NCBI RefSeq assembly: GCF_001723175.1
Contig: NC_064650.1
Coordinates: 3,348,001 to 3,412,000, forward strand
DNA: 64,000 nt
Origin: Penicillium oxalicum
Taxonomy: Eukaryota > Ascomycota > Eurotiomycetes > Eurotiales > Aspergillaceae
Reading direction: 5' to 3'
The notes under the pieces are model-generated. The model was not told the DNA's origin and searched no databases. It saw nothing but the letters and a program-made list of their open reading frames with translations. Every line of letters begins with the position of its first letter. Within the stretch, counting starts at the first letter, position 1. The position numbers and the translations under genes were made by a program. Positions 32,471 to 45,876 of this stretch are shown here, one piece after another.

Positions 32471-34611
32471 ATGGCGGCCTCCTACTTCGCCCGATCGCTC
32501 GCGGTGCGGGGGGGTTCTCCGCTGCGTCAGGTACGTCGGATGTCCAGCGAAACACCATCCCAGGCGGCAGGCGACAGGCCTGGATGGCCCAGAAGCGGGA
32601 GATCAGATCATCTTTATAATCTTCCGCCTGCTGCCCCGTCATGCCCCACCTGCCTTTTCTTCCCCTCCTTCCTGGGTAAGCGCAACTCTCGGGATTTCTG
32701 GGATACCGTCGTCCTATGACATTCCTCCCCCGGTGCTTCTTGCCATTCCGTCAGCACCGGAAATCGGCAGGATCGCTCAGCACGTCGATGCGCTCTTGCC
32801 TATTCGTCATTATTGGGCTCATACGACCCGTGTGACCGGCCCTGCCCTTTGAGAACGTCCGCGGTCACCATAAACAGTGGCCTTGCTTCCCGTTCCCTCT
32901 TCCAACCCACGCCCGCTTCAGTCATTCTCGCTCGACTCATCTCAAAGGATCATTTATCATTACCACTCATCACTAACTTCGTGATCGTTCGGGGTCCCTT
33001 CCAGCGCTCCAGATGTCTCAAACAACCGTTGCCTACGCCAAGCGGACCTTCGCCACGACACAGGCCAAATGCCTCAGTGTCGACAACATCAACCCTCACA
33101 TCCGAGGCGCCAAGTACGCTGTCCGTGGTGAGCTGGCCGTCAAGGCCGAGGAGTACCGCCAACGTCTCGCCGATGGAGACAAGTCATTGCCCTTTGACAG
33201 CGTCATCTTTGCCAACATCGGTAACCCGCAACAACTGGACCAGAAGCCCATCACCTTCTTCCGTCAGGTTTTGAGTCTGGTGGAGAACCCGCTCCTTCTT
33301 GAAAACCAGGAGGCGCTGAAGAACTCGTTTGGATACAAGCAGGATGTGATTGAGCGTGCTCAGACGCTGTTGGCCAACGTCCAAAGTGTCGGCGCCTACA
33401 GCCACAGTCAGGGTGCCCCCGGCATCCGCAAGAGTGTTGCCAAGTTCATTGAGGAGCGTGACGGCTTCGCCGCCAACCCTCAGGATCTCTTCTTGACTGC
33501 TGGTGCCTCTTCAGGTGTGAGCACCCTGCTCAACGTCATTTGCAATGACTCCAATGCCGGTGTGCTGGTGCCCATCCCTCAGTACCCTCTCTACACTGCT
33601 ACCTTGGCGCTTCTCAATGCCAAGTGCGTCCCATATCTCCTGGAGGAGGAGAAGGCGTGGGGTACCAACGTCACGGCCATCACCCAGTCCGTCAAGGAGG
33701 CCAAGGCGGCTGGCACCAATGTCCGCGCCGTGGTGGTGATCAACCCTGGTAACCCGACTGGTGCCTCGTTGACTCCCGATGACATTAAGAAGGTCATCGA
33801 TGTCGCTGCCGAGGAACAGCTGGTCATCATGGCCGATGAGGTTTATCAGACCAATGTTTTTGAGGGCGAGTTTGTCTCGTTCAAGAAGCGTCTGCGTCAG
33901 CTTCAGAAGGAACACCCTGGCAAGTATGACGCCGTCGAGCTGGTCTCCTTCCACAGTACCTCCAAGGGGATGGTGGGTGAGTGTGGTCACCGTGGCGGTT
34001 ACTTTGAGCTGGTTGGCTTTGACCCCCAGGTCCAGGAGCAAATCTACAAGCTCGTCAGCATTGGCTTGTGCCCGCCAGTCGTGGCTCAATGCTTACTCGA
34101 GACCATGGTCAACCCTCCTCGACCGGGCGAGCCCAGCTACGAGCTGTACGAGAAGGAGTACAGCGGTATTCAGAACGGACTCCACCAGCGTGCACTTGCC
34201 CTTTATGATGCTTTCCAGCGTATGGAAGGTGTTGAGTGCCAGAAGCCACAGGTTCGTCACCAACCATTTTGTTCTTTTTTTCTTTTTGTGATTTTGTATT
34301 GCTGCCTTCTTGTGGCACGCGATCAAACGCCAGCTAACCATTGAACGTTACATTAGGGTGCCATGTATCTCTTCCCCAAGATCAATCTCCCCGCCAAGGC
34401 CATCGAGGCCGCTGAGGCCGAGGGTCGTGCTGCCGACGAGTTCTATTGTCTGAAGATGCTGGAGGCCACTGGTGTCTGTGCCGTCCCCGGCTCAGGGTTC
34501 GGTCAGAAGGAGGGAACCTACCACTTCCGCACCACTTTCCTGGCCCCTGGCACCGACTGGGTCGAGCGCATCGTCAAGTTCCACACTGAGTTCCTCAACC
34601 AATACCGCTGA
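32471..34611 (+). CDS. Alanine aminotransferase with alternative mitochondrial and cytosolic starts
   Basis: The enzyme exchanges the amino group between alanine plus 2-oxoglutarate and pyruvate plus glutamate, using PLP. The main exons, 33013-34251 and 34357-34611, give 497 residues from M at 33013. Key motifs are IPQYPLYTATLAL, VVVINPGNPTGASLT, MADEVYQTN and the PLP-lysine block FHSTSKGMVGECGHRGGY, where the lysine is residue 318 of the shorter form. An upstream exon, 32471-32530, codes 20 residues (start MAASYFARSLAVRGG) with three arginines and no acidic residue. It ends at a GTACGT donor and splices in phase to an acceptor AG that directly precedes the downstream ATG, adding a mitochondrial presequence (517 aa). 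A pyrimidine-rich stretch before 33013 could start the shorter transcript. Catalytic identity is secure; the two-isoform model is inference. Confidence 0.93.
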
Positions 34612-37600
34612 ACATGAACAAAATTCGACGCGAGAGCTGGACTGAATGACGTTTCCTAAAAACTTGTTTTCTAACCTCTTCTCCCCCGCCCATTTCCTGT
34701 CTGGTCCGACCTCGTACTGGGCATGTTGCCATCCGCTTATTCTTGAACAGTCACTGGAGGCTATGTCTACATCCTGCACCTCGATTTGCCGGTCGGTTGA
34801 GATTGGCCAGGAACCCCCTTTGTGATACCATACCTATAGAGCAAATGCATTCACCTCATTTTTAGATTTCTTGATTGGTCGTAGAATTGCCTGTGATTAT
34901 GATTTGAGAATGAATCTTCTCAAGTCAGATGAAACAGTCTTATGTTTTTTTTCTCGGGATGATGCCGCAAGCCACGATTGTCCTGGGGCTTTCCTTTTTT
35001 TCCCGTGGTAACTTGATGAAATCCTGTCAAACGGTTCCCTGATGATGAACTTCAACCGCCTGTCAGAGATGTCGGAGACCTATCAACTTGACTTGAGAAG
35101 TGCAGGTGACCATGACCCTTGTTGCCTCCTCTTTCAAATCACCATCGAGCACAACACAATAGTACTTTACTTTACATCAGCGACTGGTTTCACACTGAAA
35201 CTACCATGCCATGCGCAATCCAATATCTATCTTGGACCAATCGACCCTTAGTTGTTCTTTTCTCATCCATTTCTTGATCACTCGCTCTCAGCGCCGGATT
35301 ACACCTTGAAGCACAATCGCTCTACTGCCCGGTATTGTTATCTTGCATCGAGACGTTCTATTTTAGCAGTGAGCTCAGAGTATATCCAGCTCTTCACTAT
35401 CTTGTCTACCTGCGCTGGCTGTCCATATCGGCCAACTATTGCTCGTATTAAATTTCATTCCGTTCGGGTCTATAACATGAAAGTTTGACGGATAGACTTG
35501 GAAAATTAGCAGTCTTCTGGTGGTTTTCGTTGGAAGATGAGATTGTGAGTTTGGTGTTTTGTCTATCCTGTAATCAAGTACTAAGGAGGATTGGTATATC
35601 TGAATTTACATGTATCTGTCGTCTGTCTGTCTGTATGTGAGTATTTCTCTCACGTTAAATACAAAATCATACATACTGGTAGTTAATCTGAGTTTTTGTG
35701 TCGTGAATATATCAAGTCGGATTTTGTTTGACTACCAATCAGGAGAATAGAGACCTTGGGATTCTACACCATAGTGGATGGGAGATGAAGTCATCGCACA
35801 TGTGCCCAGTAGATTCTACAGGAATTTACATAGATGAATATTTGACACAAATTGAAAGTCTCTCCTTCCAGCCGGTTCTCTTCCGTCTCCCCCTTGCGTT
35901 GTGCTAGGGTAAAAGTCTCGGATAAGTCGGGTTCGGTGGTGCGTTTATTGAATGTTCGATACAAGCGACATCAAAACATGCGATCAGGGATACGTCCACA
36001 TCATTATGGATAGTGTGTACTGTATCTATTCATGTTCTGCTCTTTACTAGGTATGTAATTATGTATACATATGTTGTATATACATCGAGCCTGAGATAGT
36101 AGGACTGCACCACATGACAGTACTCCCACATGGAAGAAGTAACCATACACATCACGCTATCTTGGATACTGGGTGTTAGGTTGCTCGGTTCTGACCAGCA
36201 CATTGCGAATGTACTGTCATTCAAGTCAATTGATTGAAATTCGGATTTCGAGTAACATATCAAGCCTTCTGTCCCTTCTGTTGGTATCTCGTACATACTT
36301 TTTTTCCCCTCGGATCATTTCCATTCATTTACCTCCGGTACATAAATCGATCCGCTGGCAGTTTCTTCAATGGTCTTGGATACCCGTTTCCAGTAAAAAA
36401 TTGGTTCAAAGAACCTACCACATACATAGTACCCACAAATATTGACAGCGTGTGACTCGCATTCGATCAAGTGAATATCGTACGCTTAAACGGTTCCATG
36501 TAGGTACTTAACGATCATAGTTTATTTTATATAATTTCTTTGACTCGAAATCGAAAATACAAGCATAATTCTTGCCTTCATGCATTGTGCATTGCACTGG
36601 AGACATGAATCTTCAGGACATACCGTAGTGAGTTCAAAGAAAACAAACCTAGTGCTAAGCCTTGGCCAAGACTATGCAGTAAATGCTTGGTTTGCAAGGG
36701 GCTAGAGAATACGCATGTCTCTGATTTAATTCGTTTTTTTTTGGATCCCTTTACTCTCTGCCTACCTCTCATCTATCCTTTTACCAGCCATCTGGGTCGT
36801 TTTCTACTTGATTGCGTAGGGGGGGAGGAGACTATTTTGAACACATTCCAGGGTTCTTCCCCCCCCCCCCTCTCCCCCAGGCCTTTCATTCTAGTACGTT
36901 TCAGTTGGAGATGGTGGCCTGGAGTCTACGAGGTATATCCTCGGGGGAAAATCTGACACTAGTAACAGTCATCTGGTACGGTGGTTAGAGCCGCGAGGAG
37001 AGAGAAGATGGGAGCACGTCGGTCGTAACCCCTGGTGGAGGTAGATGAAGTGATCATCTGACAAATGCATGGATGTACGAGTAGGCTTCAACTGTGTGAC
37101 TTTTATGGAATGAGGTAGCGGTAGGTCAAGGTGCCCAATATTTTTATGTGAGTCATCTGGTAGCTTCTTTTCTCTCGCAAAAGAAAAAAAAGACGGGACG
37201 AGTGAAAGCTTGTTGAAAAAAAAAAAGCCTTGTCAGGGACAAAGTGGATTGGTCGTGATGGACGATCCAAGCTGATCTCTAGTATAGCGAAAGGGCCAAT
37301 GAATCAAAGGGAGGAGCAATTCCTAAATGCTTCCGCCTCATACCGCCATTTGAAGAATCATAGCAATTGGGGGGTAAATATGTACCTACAGGTAGCCTGC
37401 AATAATGAAATTAGAAGTGATTCTTGATCATGGGCAGAGAGTAATTACTTCTTACTTGTACTGGGGCTTGTTGTCGGTTTTCATCTTCAACTTGTACGAG
37501 TCAACGCCGATCCATTTGACCTTGAGCTTGATCTCACCTTATACAACCAGCAGAGGGTCCTCCCAAAAGGAGAGTTTCAGAAACATCAATGCTGTATGTT

Positions 37601-38758
37601 GTAATATAGATCATACTATAAGACCGGACAGATGTGATCTCACATTCAGCCCTACATGTTCTGGTTACTACGAGTATGTAGATTACTGCGTTGATTAAGT
37701 ACATCCAGGAATGGATGGACCTACATTTGATAGGTTAGGTCAATGCATACCCCTCAAGTGAATAGACAAGATCATTTCCACACCTGCTTCATTAATCAAC
37801 TCCATTTTTGCTCACCGCTACGTCTACGTCTGAAATTAGCCCTACCTAAGTAGTACATGGATGAACATTAGTGCACTTGAGCACTTCCCAGTCGGTACAA
37901 ATTCTTCCCTGTGCATGATCCTGTCTTTTGGTTCTTTTGTTTTTGTTTTTGTTTTTTCTTTTTCTGCCTTTTTGCATCTGGGGGGCAATCATGAACGAGC
38001 CTGGACCACTTCGATGCGAGGGCATTGCACCGAGCAGGGTGGATGATTTTTGCGAGTCTTGCAGAGCAACGAATTAGCCAAGCTGGATATGCTGGCCAAC
38101 TGCAGGGTGTTCTTCTACATGGGGGGGGTGGCTCTATGAATGCCATCGGATCGCTGATGACACCTGGATCATGACGTGCAGGTAGAAAGGAGTCGAGTAT
38201 GCAGTGATATACGGTGTAGGTCAGGATGGATAACCGACCCAAACCAGAGATAGCTGGCTACTGGTACAGTTCAGGAACCAGATTCAAAACTGGAATCATA
38301 CAAAATCCCATGCAGCCTCAGAGCGATAAGGATTAAAGGAAGCGGGTGCAATTTGTAAATTACACATTAAACACGGATCATCTTGATGCTCATGGAAAAG
38401 CCTTATCATGCAAATCGCGGAACCTCTCTAGATTGAAATGCGATCATGAAATAATCTAGACTGGCTAGTGAAATAGTTATGACAGTGATGTATCAAAAAG
38501 AGAAAAGGGGGATAAAATACGAAGAAAAAAGAAAGGACAGGCATTTATCATCATCTCTCATCAAGGTCATGAAGACGGTGTGGAGGTGGTGGTAAGAGCC
38601 GACGGCGACAATCAACAGGGAACAGGTCCGTGAACCGAGTCCCAAGAGAAGTTGGCGCAGAAGAACCCCCCCAGGGCGGAAGAGGAAAAAAAAGATCAAA
38701 AATGACAAACAAGGCGAATTTGGATCGGTGAGATGATCATCCAACCCAATACCACAGG
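34612..38758. other. 4.1-kb non-coding region between convergent genes
   Basis: It is AT-richer than the rest and lies between the 3' ends of the aminotransferase and copper-fist genes. Present are a short CTGT tandem near 35618-35635, T- and C-runs near 36735 and 36858, and A-runs near 37184 and 37219. No open frame has recognisable protein character. I see no gene, transposon end or RNA. Confidence 0.5.
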
Positions 38759-40522
38759 CTACTGCGCCCACGTCTGACGGAAGTAATCATCATCGAGGGG
38801 AGTTTGGGAAGCTGTCGTGTCAAAGAGGCCCACAGGCCAGATGGGGAGTGGTTCCGTCATCTGCGAAAAAGAGTACAGGTCCTGCACCGGAGCGGGTTTT
38901 GAGTCAATGCCCATATTGGCTTGCAATTGGTGCTCGAGGGCCGCGGTGGAGTCATTAGCGGACTTGAGGAAATCGTCAATGTTGATGGAGCCCAGGTCAT
39001 TGGACGAGAGAAGCTGGGCCTGGGGCAGGCCAACCAACGAGGAAGCAGAGCTCAGACGGAGATGATCCATATCAGAGGCTTCACTGATGCTATGCCGGTC
39101 GTGCATGTCATTGCTGGCGTGTCCTAGAGCAGGCAACGGGCCGAATTCGTCCACCTCGGAGATATCACCCGAGGACGACGGTGGAGGCAATCCCGATGGA
39201 CAGGGATAGTCGAAACTGGCATACGACGGGGTCTGCGTACTCGAGGCTGCGGCCATGTCCGAATAGAGTGGAAAGCTTGACCAGTCAACCGAGGGCGCAC
39301 CAGTCCCGGTTTGTCCTAGGGACAGATCCGAATCGGGAGCGGAGAAATACGGGTCATGGTACGGGTCTTGGAACGCCATGCAGGCGATCGGCGAATTGTT
39401 CGACGTAGGCACATAGTTGGCGTAGGTCGACATGCCGAGGCCAGAAGGTACAGAGGTGATGGTTTGGTCCATAGCAAAACCGTCCATATTTGAAGAGGAG
39501 ACGGGCACCGAATTGCCAGCAGGACCGTCAAGGGACGATTCCAGGGGCCCAGAAGTCGGAACCGCGGGAGTAGCAAAAGTATCCATAAAGGCTTGTTCCA
39601 GAGGGGGCGCCGTCGCGACCTCGTCGGCACTCGCAGAGAGAGCACTACTCGGCGAACTTTGTTGAGACGTCTGACGAGACAAGGAGACGAGATCCATCGA
39701 GAGACTCAGGGGTTCGCGAATGAAGGCGGACTGGGTCAAGGGAGGGTGTTCGACAGACCGACGAGGTGCGTCTGTGGTGTGGTGGATGGTGTGGGATCGT
39801 GGGATTGTGTACGGCAATCCACACTTATGGGCCATGTCATTGTGCTTGTGGGCAGGCTTATGGTGACCATCGCGGAAAATGGTCAACGTCGACTCGGACT
39901 TGGTGGACGTGAGATGAGGTTTCCGAGGAGCTTCAGTGGGGGCTGGCGGCTGTGCTGGAGGCAGCCCTGACTCGGGCACAGTCTCCAATTTCGTTTCCTT
40001 TTTCAGCGCACAAGAGCAGCGCTGGCCATGGATACAGCCACAACGGTGAACGGAGTCCTCTGTAGCTTCAGATCAGAATGGGGGAAAACCAGAAACAGCC
40101 GCATCAGGCCTTTGCCGCAACGTCAAATGCTCACGCTTGGGATCTCGTTTGTCGCCAGGGGAATCAGACGAGTCATTTTTCTTCTTCTTGTCGCCACACT
40201 CGCACTTGACGTGGGTCGTTCGAGACTTGCGTAGGCCGCGGCAGTGTGTGCACTGAGACACCGGGCGGCCTTTTTTGTTGATATGGGTCAAAGGGCGATC
40301 TGTTGCAGAGGAATTGTCAGCCATGTGGACAGCTCAGGAACCATTGAGGGTGGTGAAGAATACACGGTAAACAGATTCGAGAAAAAAGAGAGACAGAGAC
40401 AAAGAAAGATTCCGAGGTAAGAGTATGACGACAGATTTGGACTTACCGCTGTGGTGGCAGCTGCTGACCCGGTGACCCCGGACGCAAGCTTCACAGGCCC
40501 ACTTCTCACCATCGATAAGCAT
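38759..40522 (-). CDS. aceA: Copper-fist transcription factor, AceA/Cup2 type
   Basis: Three exons, 40522-40447, 40299-40135 and 40059-38759, give 513 residues; introns are 147 and 75 nt. The N-terminal copper fist is textbook: MLIDGEKWACEACVRGHR, then SCHHSDRPL, then the KKGRP minor-groove motif at residues 34-38 and CTHCRGLRKSRTTH. Zinc ligands should be C10, C13, C22 and H24. Exon 3 starts with a second cysteine cluster, CGC then CSC (residues 87-97), of the CxC type that binds Cu(I), and a conserved GHHKPAHKHNDMAHKCGLPY block. The rest is Ser/Pro-rich with acidic patches, probably an activation region. In Aspergillus, AceA senses excess copper and induces detoxification genes such as the P-type ATPase CrpA. 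I prefer AceA to MacA because of the HRCGCIHGQRCSCALKKE segment, but the split from other copper-fist paralogues is not certain. Confidence 0.88.
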
Positions 40523-43500
40523 CACTGTGTGTTATTGAAAGGCACACATGCGATGAGTCGCGATATGGTTACACAAATGGGGTTGGATGGTGAAGTGAAT
40601 TAAAAAGCGCCGATCACAACAGAGATCGGGGCAAGCCGTCAAGGCGAAGGTTTTCTTTTTTGAGGTTTGAATGATTCGACCACTTCGTCAAGAGGGAGCC
40701 GAGGACAGACAAAAAAACAGGCAAATAATTGGGGTATCTTTGAGAGCAGAAGGGTATATCACTGCCAAAAGGTCCACACAAGACGTCGATTCCGGTTCAA
40801 AGATGGAACGGGTAGTGAAACCGCTAGTTGGGGGGGGATTGGAATTTTGAACAGGTGGAAGAATATCTGAGCTGGTCGCGCTGACTTGTAAAGGCAAGGG
40901 TGACGCAGAGAGGCGAAGAATGAGGTGATCGTACTTGAGGAGTGGGAGGGAGGAGGCACGGAAAAGAGGGTCCAAATGGACGAGGGAATCGGAATAGAGT
41001 AGAGGAGGGCAAAAAGCGAACTCGAGGGGACCAAGCCTACGCACCGTTTGGCGCCGGCCGTGAGACAGGACACCAAGTACCGGTAGTGGCGGCCAAAATA
41101 AATGCGATCGATATAAGGAGTCTGAAGGAACACCCTATGTGGAGAGGAGAAGGGAATCAAGAGGGAGGCGAAGGGGGGTTTAAAGACGGGGGGGACCCGT
41201 TCGCAGGTGGGATTTTTCTTGCGGTGATGGCGGCTGTGGCCGGCCCCAGGAAGGTACAAGGAACTGAGGAACGAAGGAACAACGAAAGACCACGGGGACG
41301 GACCAACAGGCAGAGGGCTTGGGCTCTGACAAGACGAGTACAGTTTTGTGGTAAACTATTAGGTAAGGCTCTAGACCACTCCCGGTCTGGAGCGTGGAGG
41401 TACTACCACCGGACGAGCCCTGGAGCCCGGGGTTGGTCGGGGTCCCGTGTCTGGACTTTCTAAGTGGATTGGGGATATTATTACCCAACTACTGTAGCCT
41501 TCGCCTCGAGGCATGTACTGTACTACAGTACCTATACACTTACAATACCAGCTCTGGTCTCATACAATACGACATTCATACGTATGTCTGTACAAATTCA
41601 AACCGGTCCTGGTATGGATGGTTAAAAGGCTCCAGATTTGTCACCTTCGTGTGCAGCGGTCATAGTATAGCCTTGAGGGTATGCGAGGCAAATTCAGGAG
41701 CGACGGTCTATTGATTTAGTATGTAGATCTCTATTGTGTAGGTTTCTATTCCAACTCCAAAAAAAAGTCTCCATTGTGGCTCATTGTCTGTCTCGGCGTC
41801 GGTTCTGTCAGCCGCATTGCCGAATCAACTTGCGCTCCTCAGTTGATCCCAGACAAAACTGAGACTCTCCCCATCTGCCAGCGCATCCACTGTTCAATGT
41901 CCCTAAGTGTTTGTACTACAGTACTGTCGTAGTAACTTGATAGTGCAGCACAGAAATCTTGACTCCACGGAGCTGAGAGCCCCCGGGGATCGAGTATTGT
42001 GGTCCGCGGATTCCCCACAACAAGATTATCCAGTCGATTTGTTGAGATGTGCCACTGTTCTGCATTTGTGTACGGGCAGAAGTCTTACACGGTACGCATG
42101 TCGTCGTTTAGCTCTGGTTAGGGTTCATGCCCATCCTTGGGGAGTCCAAACCAACTTCAGTCTGTTTTCAGTCCCACAATCGAGAATCAAGTCGGTGGAA
42201 GGAAAAGTTTCTACCGGTCAATGGAAGTCTCTATCGAGTGGATACAGTACGGTCAGTTCCGACTGACTCTCAAATATTACATAGTACTGTACTCCTTTTC
42301 CAATCGTGTTCCACGTACAGATCACCGCTGATTCTGGACAAAACATCCAACTTCTGGTCATCGAAACTCATGACCGGAGAATATGCGTGGATTCATGATG
42401 TCTATTATCCTGTAGTCTTTTAAGCAGTGTCGCCCAGGTTATCTGAAAATCTGTTCCAGCTGCGTCGTCAAGCACGACTCCGAGCCATGCCGCCGTCAGC
42501 CGCTCCACTGATGCCCAGGGATTGAATTGGGTCGTCTATCGCTGACACGGACAAACTCATCGAGATCTCTGTCGCCCAGGTAGCCGTACGCAAGGTTTTG
42601 CCTGGCAACCCCATTACTTGAACCCCACAACTGTGCTGTGGTAAATCTGACGGGTAAATTTTGCACAGGCCAGTTGTAGTCTAGACTGGACCTGATCCGA
42701 GGCCACGATCTCCATTTCATCCCGCGTTCCATTTGATTCGCCTTCAATGACTGCCTTTTCAAAAGCGAATTCCATGAGGATCAATCGGTGAAGAATACCC
42801 ATTTGACTTCATCTGACCGAGGATCCAAATTTATTCCATGTTGCTGACCTCGAGTTCCCTACAATGTAGAAACGGCAAGATGGGGTTCTTTCGCTGCTGC
42901 TGGCCTTTCGCCAGGCGATGTACTGCACATGGGACAATACCATCACCATAGACACTAAATTTGGCACCACATTGCTCTTTGAGTGTAGCGAGACGTGGAA
43001 TTTTCATACACATACTACTGTACCCATGTACTGTACCGTTGATCTCATTGCGAGTACCGACCAACCCGTCAATTCAGCTTGCATGCCGCACAATCTTCCG
43101 TCTTACTGCTTGTACTGTACATATGTATAACGCTAGCGATTCTGTCTTGCGGGATACGCAACGAGAGAGAAGACTTGACACATCAATCAACCAGTATAGG
43201 TTCTTACGTTCTAGGGAAAGCTTTGCTTCGAGGTGATCCTCATTGCCTCTTTAAATTCAAGACTGTCTTTTTGGTGCGGGCAGGTTTTCCAGTACCGTCC
43301 CCTGTCGGTTCTGTATCCTTTCCATGGCACATTCTCAGGCACCAGCCACTTCCGATCGAAGAACTTTCGGTGATCCCTGCAAGCCGCGAAGGATAATGCA
43401 GATCATGTTGGAAGCAGCACGTCTTGACCTTGGCACTGCCCTGAGGCCATCAGCCAGCCAGCAGAATGGACAGAAACGATTCCTTTTGAAGTCATCAGTA

Positions 43501-45876
43501 AACGTCATGGTATCGCCCAGCTGGCTCGGTTCTGCTACGGTAGGGACCCTACTGCGCGTTATTATACAAATTGTCATGTATGCATTTAGCAGTGTAATAT
43601 AAAACTATTCCTAACAGCTCAGTCTACACCGGACAAGTCTGATGGCGCCTTAATACCTACTGCCTCTAACCCTACAGGTTTTGGTGTGCTTCGAGCGAGG
43701 TGTGCAATCTGCTATGGCGTCACCGTTCCCGTATTAGGTGGCCTGCAGAGAGGGTCCATCGCTGGTCCTCTCTTAGCATGTATGCGAGTATGCCATCGCA
43801 CGGTATTCTTGCAGCCCTCGGCCAACAGGAGTCGGTTTCGCGAGCATATGCGTCACAAATACACGAGGACATTACAGTACATTCATTACCGTTGGGGGCC
43901 AGTATTGATAACATCATACATACAGTACAGCCACCAAAGATCAGCATGGTCACAGAGCGGTATGCAAACCAGATCGACTTCTGATTGTGATGGTGTAGTG
44001 GCTATGAAGCGATCAAATATTGTAGCCTCACAGAGAGAAGGCCGCTGAATAAGAAGAATCTTCAAGGTTGTTGACTCCGTGTTCAGAATCTGTCAATACT
44101 ACTCAGACGCAGCGCATGTGATTATTTGCGGACGAGGAACGAGTAACAATACAAGACCGGCATCAAGGATCGACCTGACTAAGGCGGTTAGACCCATCAT
44201 CCCGACTACATCCCGACTACATCAAATGGATGTCGGGTGGGCCGGTCATCGAGTGAATCTCCCGGCTTCAGCAAATGATCGACCCAATCATCAACCTTTC
44301 TTCACATGAAAAATTGTTCATATGAAAGAAAGATGGGCAAATTCCTCAAAGGAAATCATGACTTGAAACTCCTCGATCAATAGCTTGAACTCTGGGTTTA
44401 TTTCCTTGATGTCTTTGATGAGGCATAACTCACCTAAGGGATCAACGTGGTACTTCAGAGGCCACCTCCACTGCACTGCTAGGTACCTTTCAACCGACCG
44501 ATTTACTTTTGAACACGTGTAGCCCGTCCAGGTAGGTTGCATCGACGTGTCTAAGCGTTCAACCAGTTGTGAGACGGAATGAAGGAAGCGCTGCCGCCCG
44601 TGTCCCATTTGCCCAGTGAAGAATATATTTCCGCATCTTGACAAGGCAGTCCAGAACTTTAGACCCTCTTTCCATTCAAAACTTCAAAGTTGGGAAATTG
44701 CCGGGCTAATTCTTATCAAAAAGACGGAACCATCATTTTTAGCATCTGAATGACCGACCGGGCGCGATTGTCAGGCTCTGAACGAGCCACCTCATGGATT
44801 GATTCCTAGATAAAGATTCGTACATATATGAGCACAACCTACGTATTACCCATAATTTACCCGAGGCTTCCATTTGATACCCATTGGAAGTCAGGAGACA
44901 TCGTCTAGTTATAGGTAGGTGCTCACACCAGTCAGTGCTCTTGTAATGTATGCATCAAAACTTGTCTATATGTTCGAACTTGAGAATCCGATCGGGGTAC
45001 CTGATTATTTAATTTGGGCCTATGCTTCCCTGGGATTTGCTCTGGAGATGGATAATATGATCACTTAATAATCGAGTTTGAACAGGGTTATTCAATCGAA
45101 CTTGACAGCCTCAGGGCATGGCCTTGAGGAAAGTCCCACAAAATGGGCGAGGAGCAAACACAATTGGATGACTAGCATGGCTAGCGAGCATCAATGGATA
45201 TTGTCTGGACTCGCCAGGGCTGCCGACGGCTTATCTGGCACTACACAACTTCACGGTGTGCCATGAGAATATGGATCGCCGCTCTTTGGCCCCAGAGGTC
45301 CATTGAAACACGAGGTGGTGCCACACAGTATTCATACATTCGAGTCTTGAATGTCGTTTCCAACCGCTGGGAGTGCATAGAATAGATATAATATCACCAA
45401 TTTACTGCTCAGAACCCCCATTCGCTATTCGCATATGCTTGTTTCTCACTCCTACGAAAGGTTATCTTGATAACGACGCGGCAAACCCTCCCCAGTCACG
45501 ATCGGACAAACTGCTCGCCCGGTCGGAGCAGGAGTTGGGAAATAGTGTTAATCCGCTGGAACGCGCAGAAACAAAAGGCCGCCCTCCGCCAACATCCCGA
45601 GGATGGGGAAGTATATCAAGAAAAGTATAAACAATTGAAGAACTGCTGAATGAGACCGAGATTCATGGTGTCGCAACAAAATGGTGTTGCTCATAGCCGC
45701 CGGGCTAGCCCCTGCCAAATTCCCTGACCGCAAAACATAAATTACGCCGTAGGAAAAAAAAAACTCGCCTCCGCTGCATCGTCACGCGTATCCTCCCACC
45801 TGCCATCCATCTCCCGGAAGCCCGCTCTCATCCCTCCTCGTCGTCTACGATATTTTTTCGAGATTCGACACGCATT
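40523..45876. other. 5.4-kb divergent region between two transcription-factor genes
   Basis: Upstream sequence for both the copper-fist gene and the Rgt1-like gene, with no convincing gene between. From 41.5 to 43.9 kb the motif TACTGTA or its complement recurs many times (see separate entry). The last 120 bp before 45877 are pyrimidine-rich, a probable leader. Short frames such as 41907-42266 and 43686-44048 are not recognisable. Confidence 0.5.
41514..43929. repeat. Scattered TACTGTA/TACAGTA motif cluster
   Basis: GTACTGTAC-like or ACAGTAC-like elements occur near 41514-41532, 41913-41926, 42243-42250, 42283-42292, 43015-43036, 43111-43120, 43873-43880 and 43921-43929. Several are near-palindromic. 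They are dispersed, not tandem. Their role is unknown. Confidence 0.5.

Noticed and set aside
33511..34089. 192-codon minus-strand frame opposite alanine aminotransferase
   Set aside because: Antisense shadow of the conserved coding exon.
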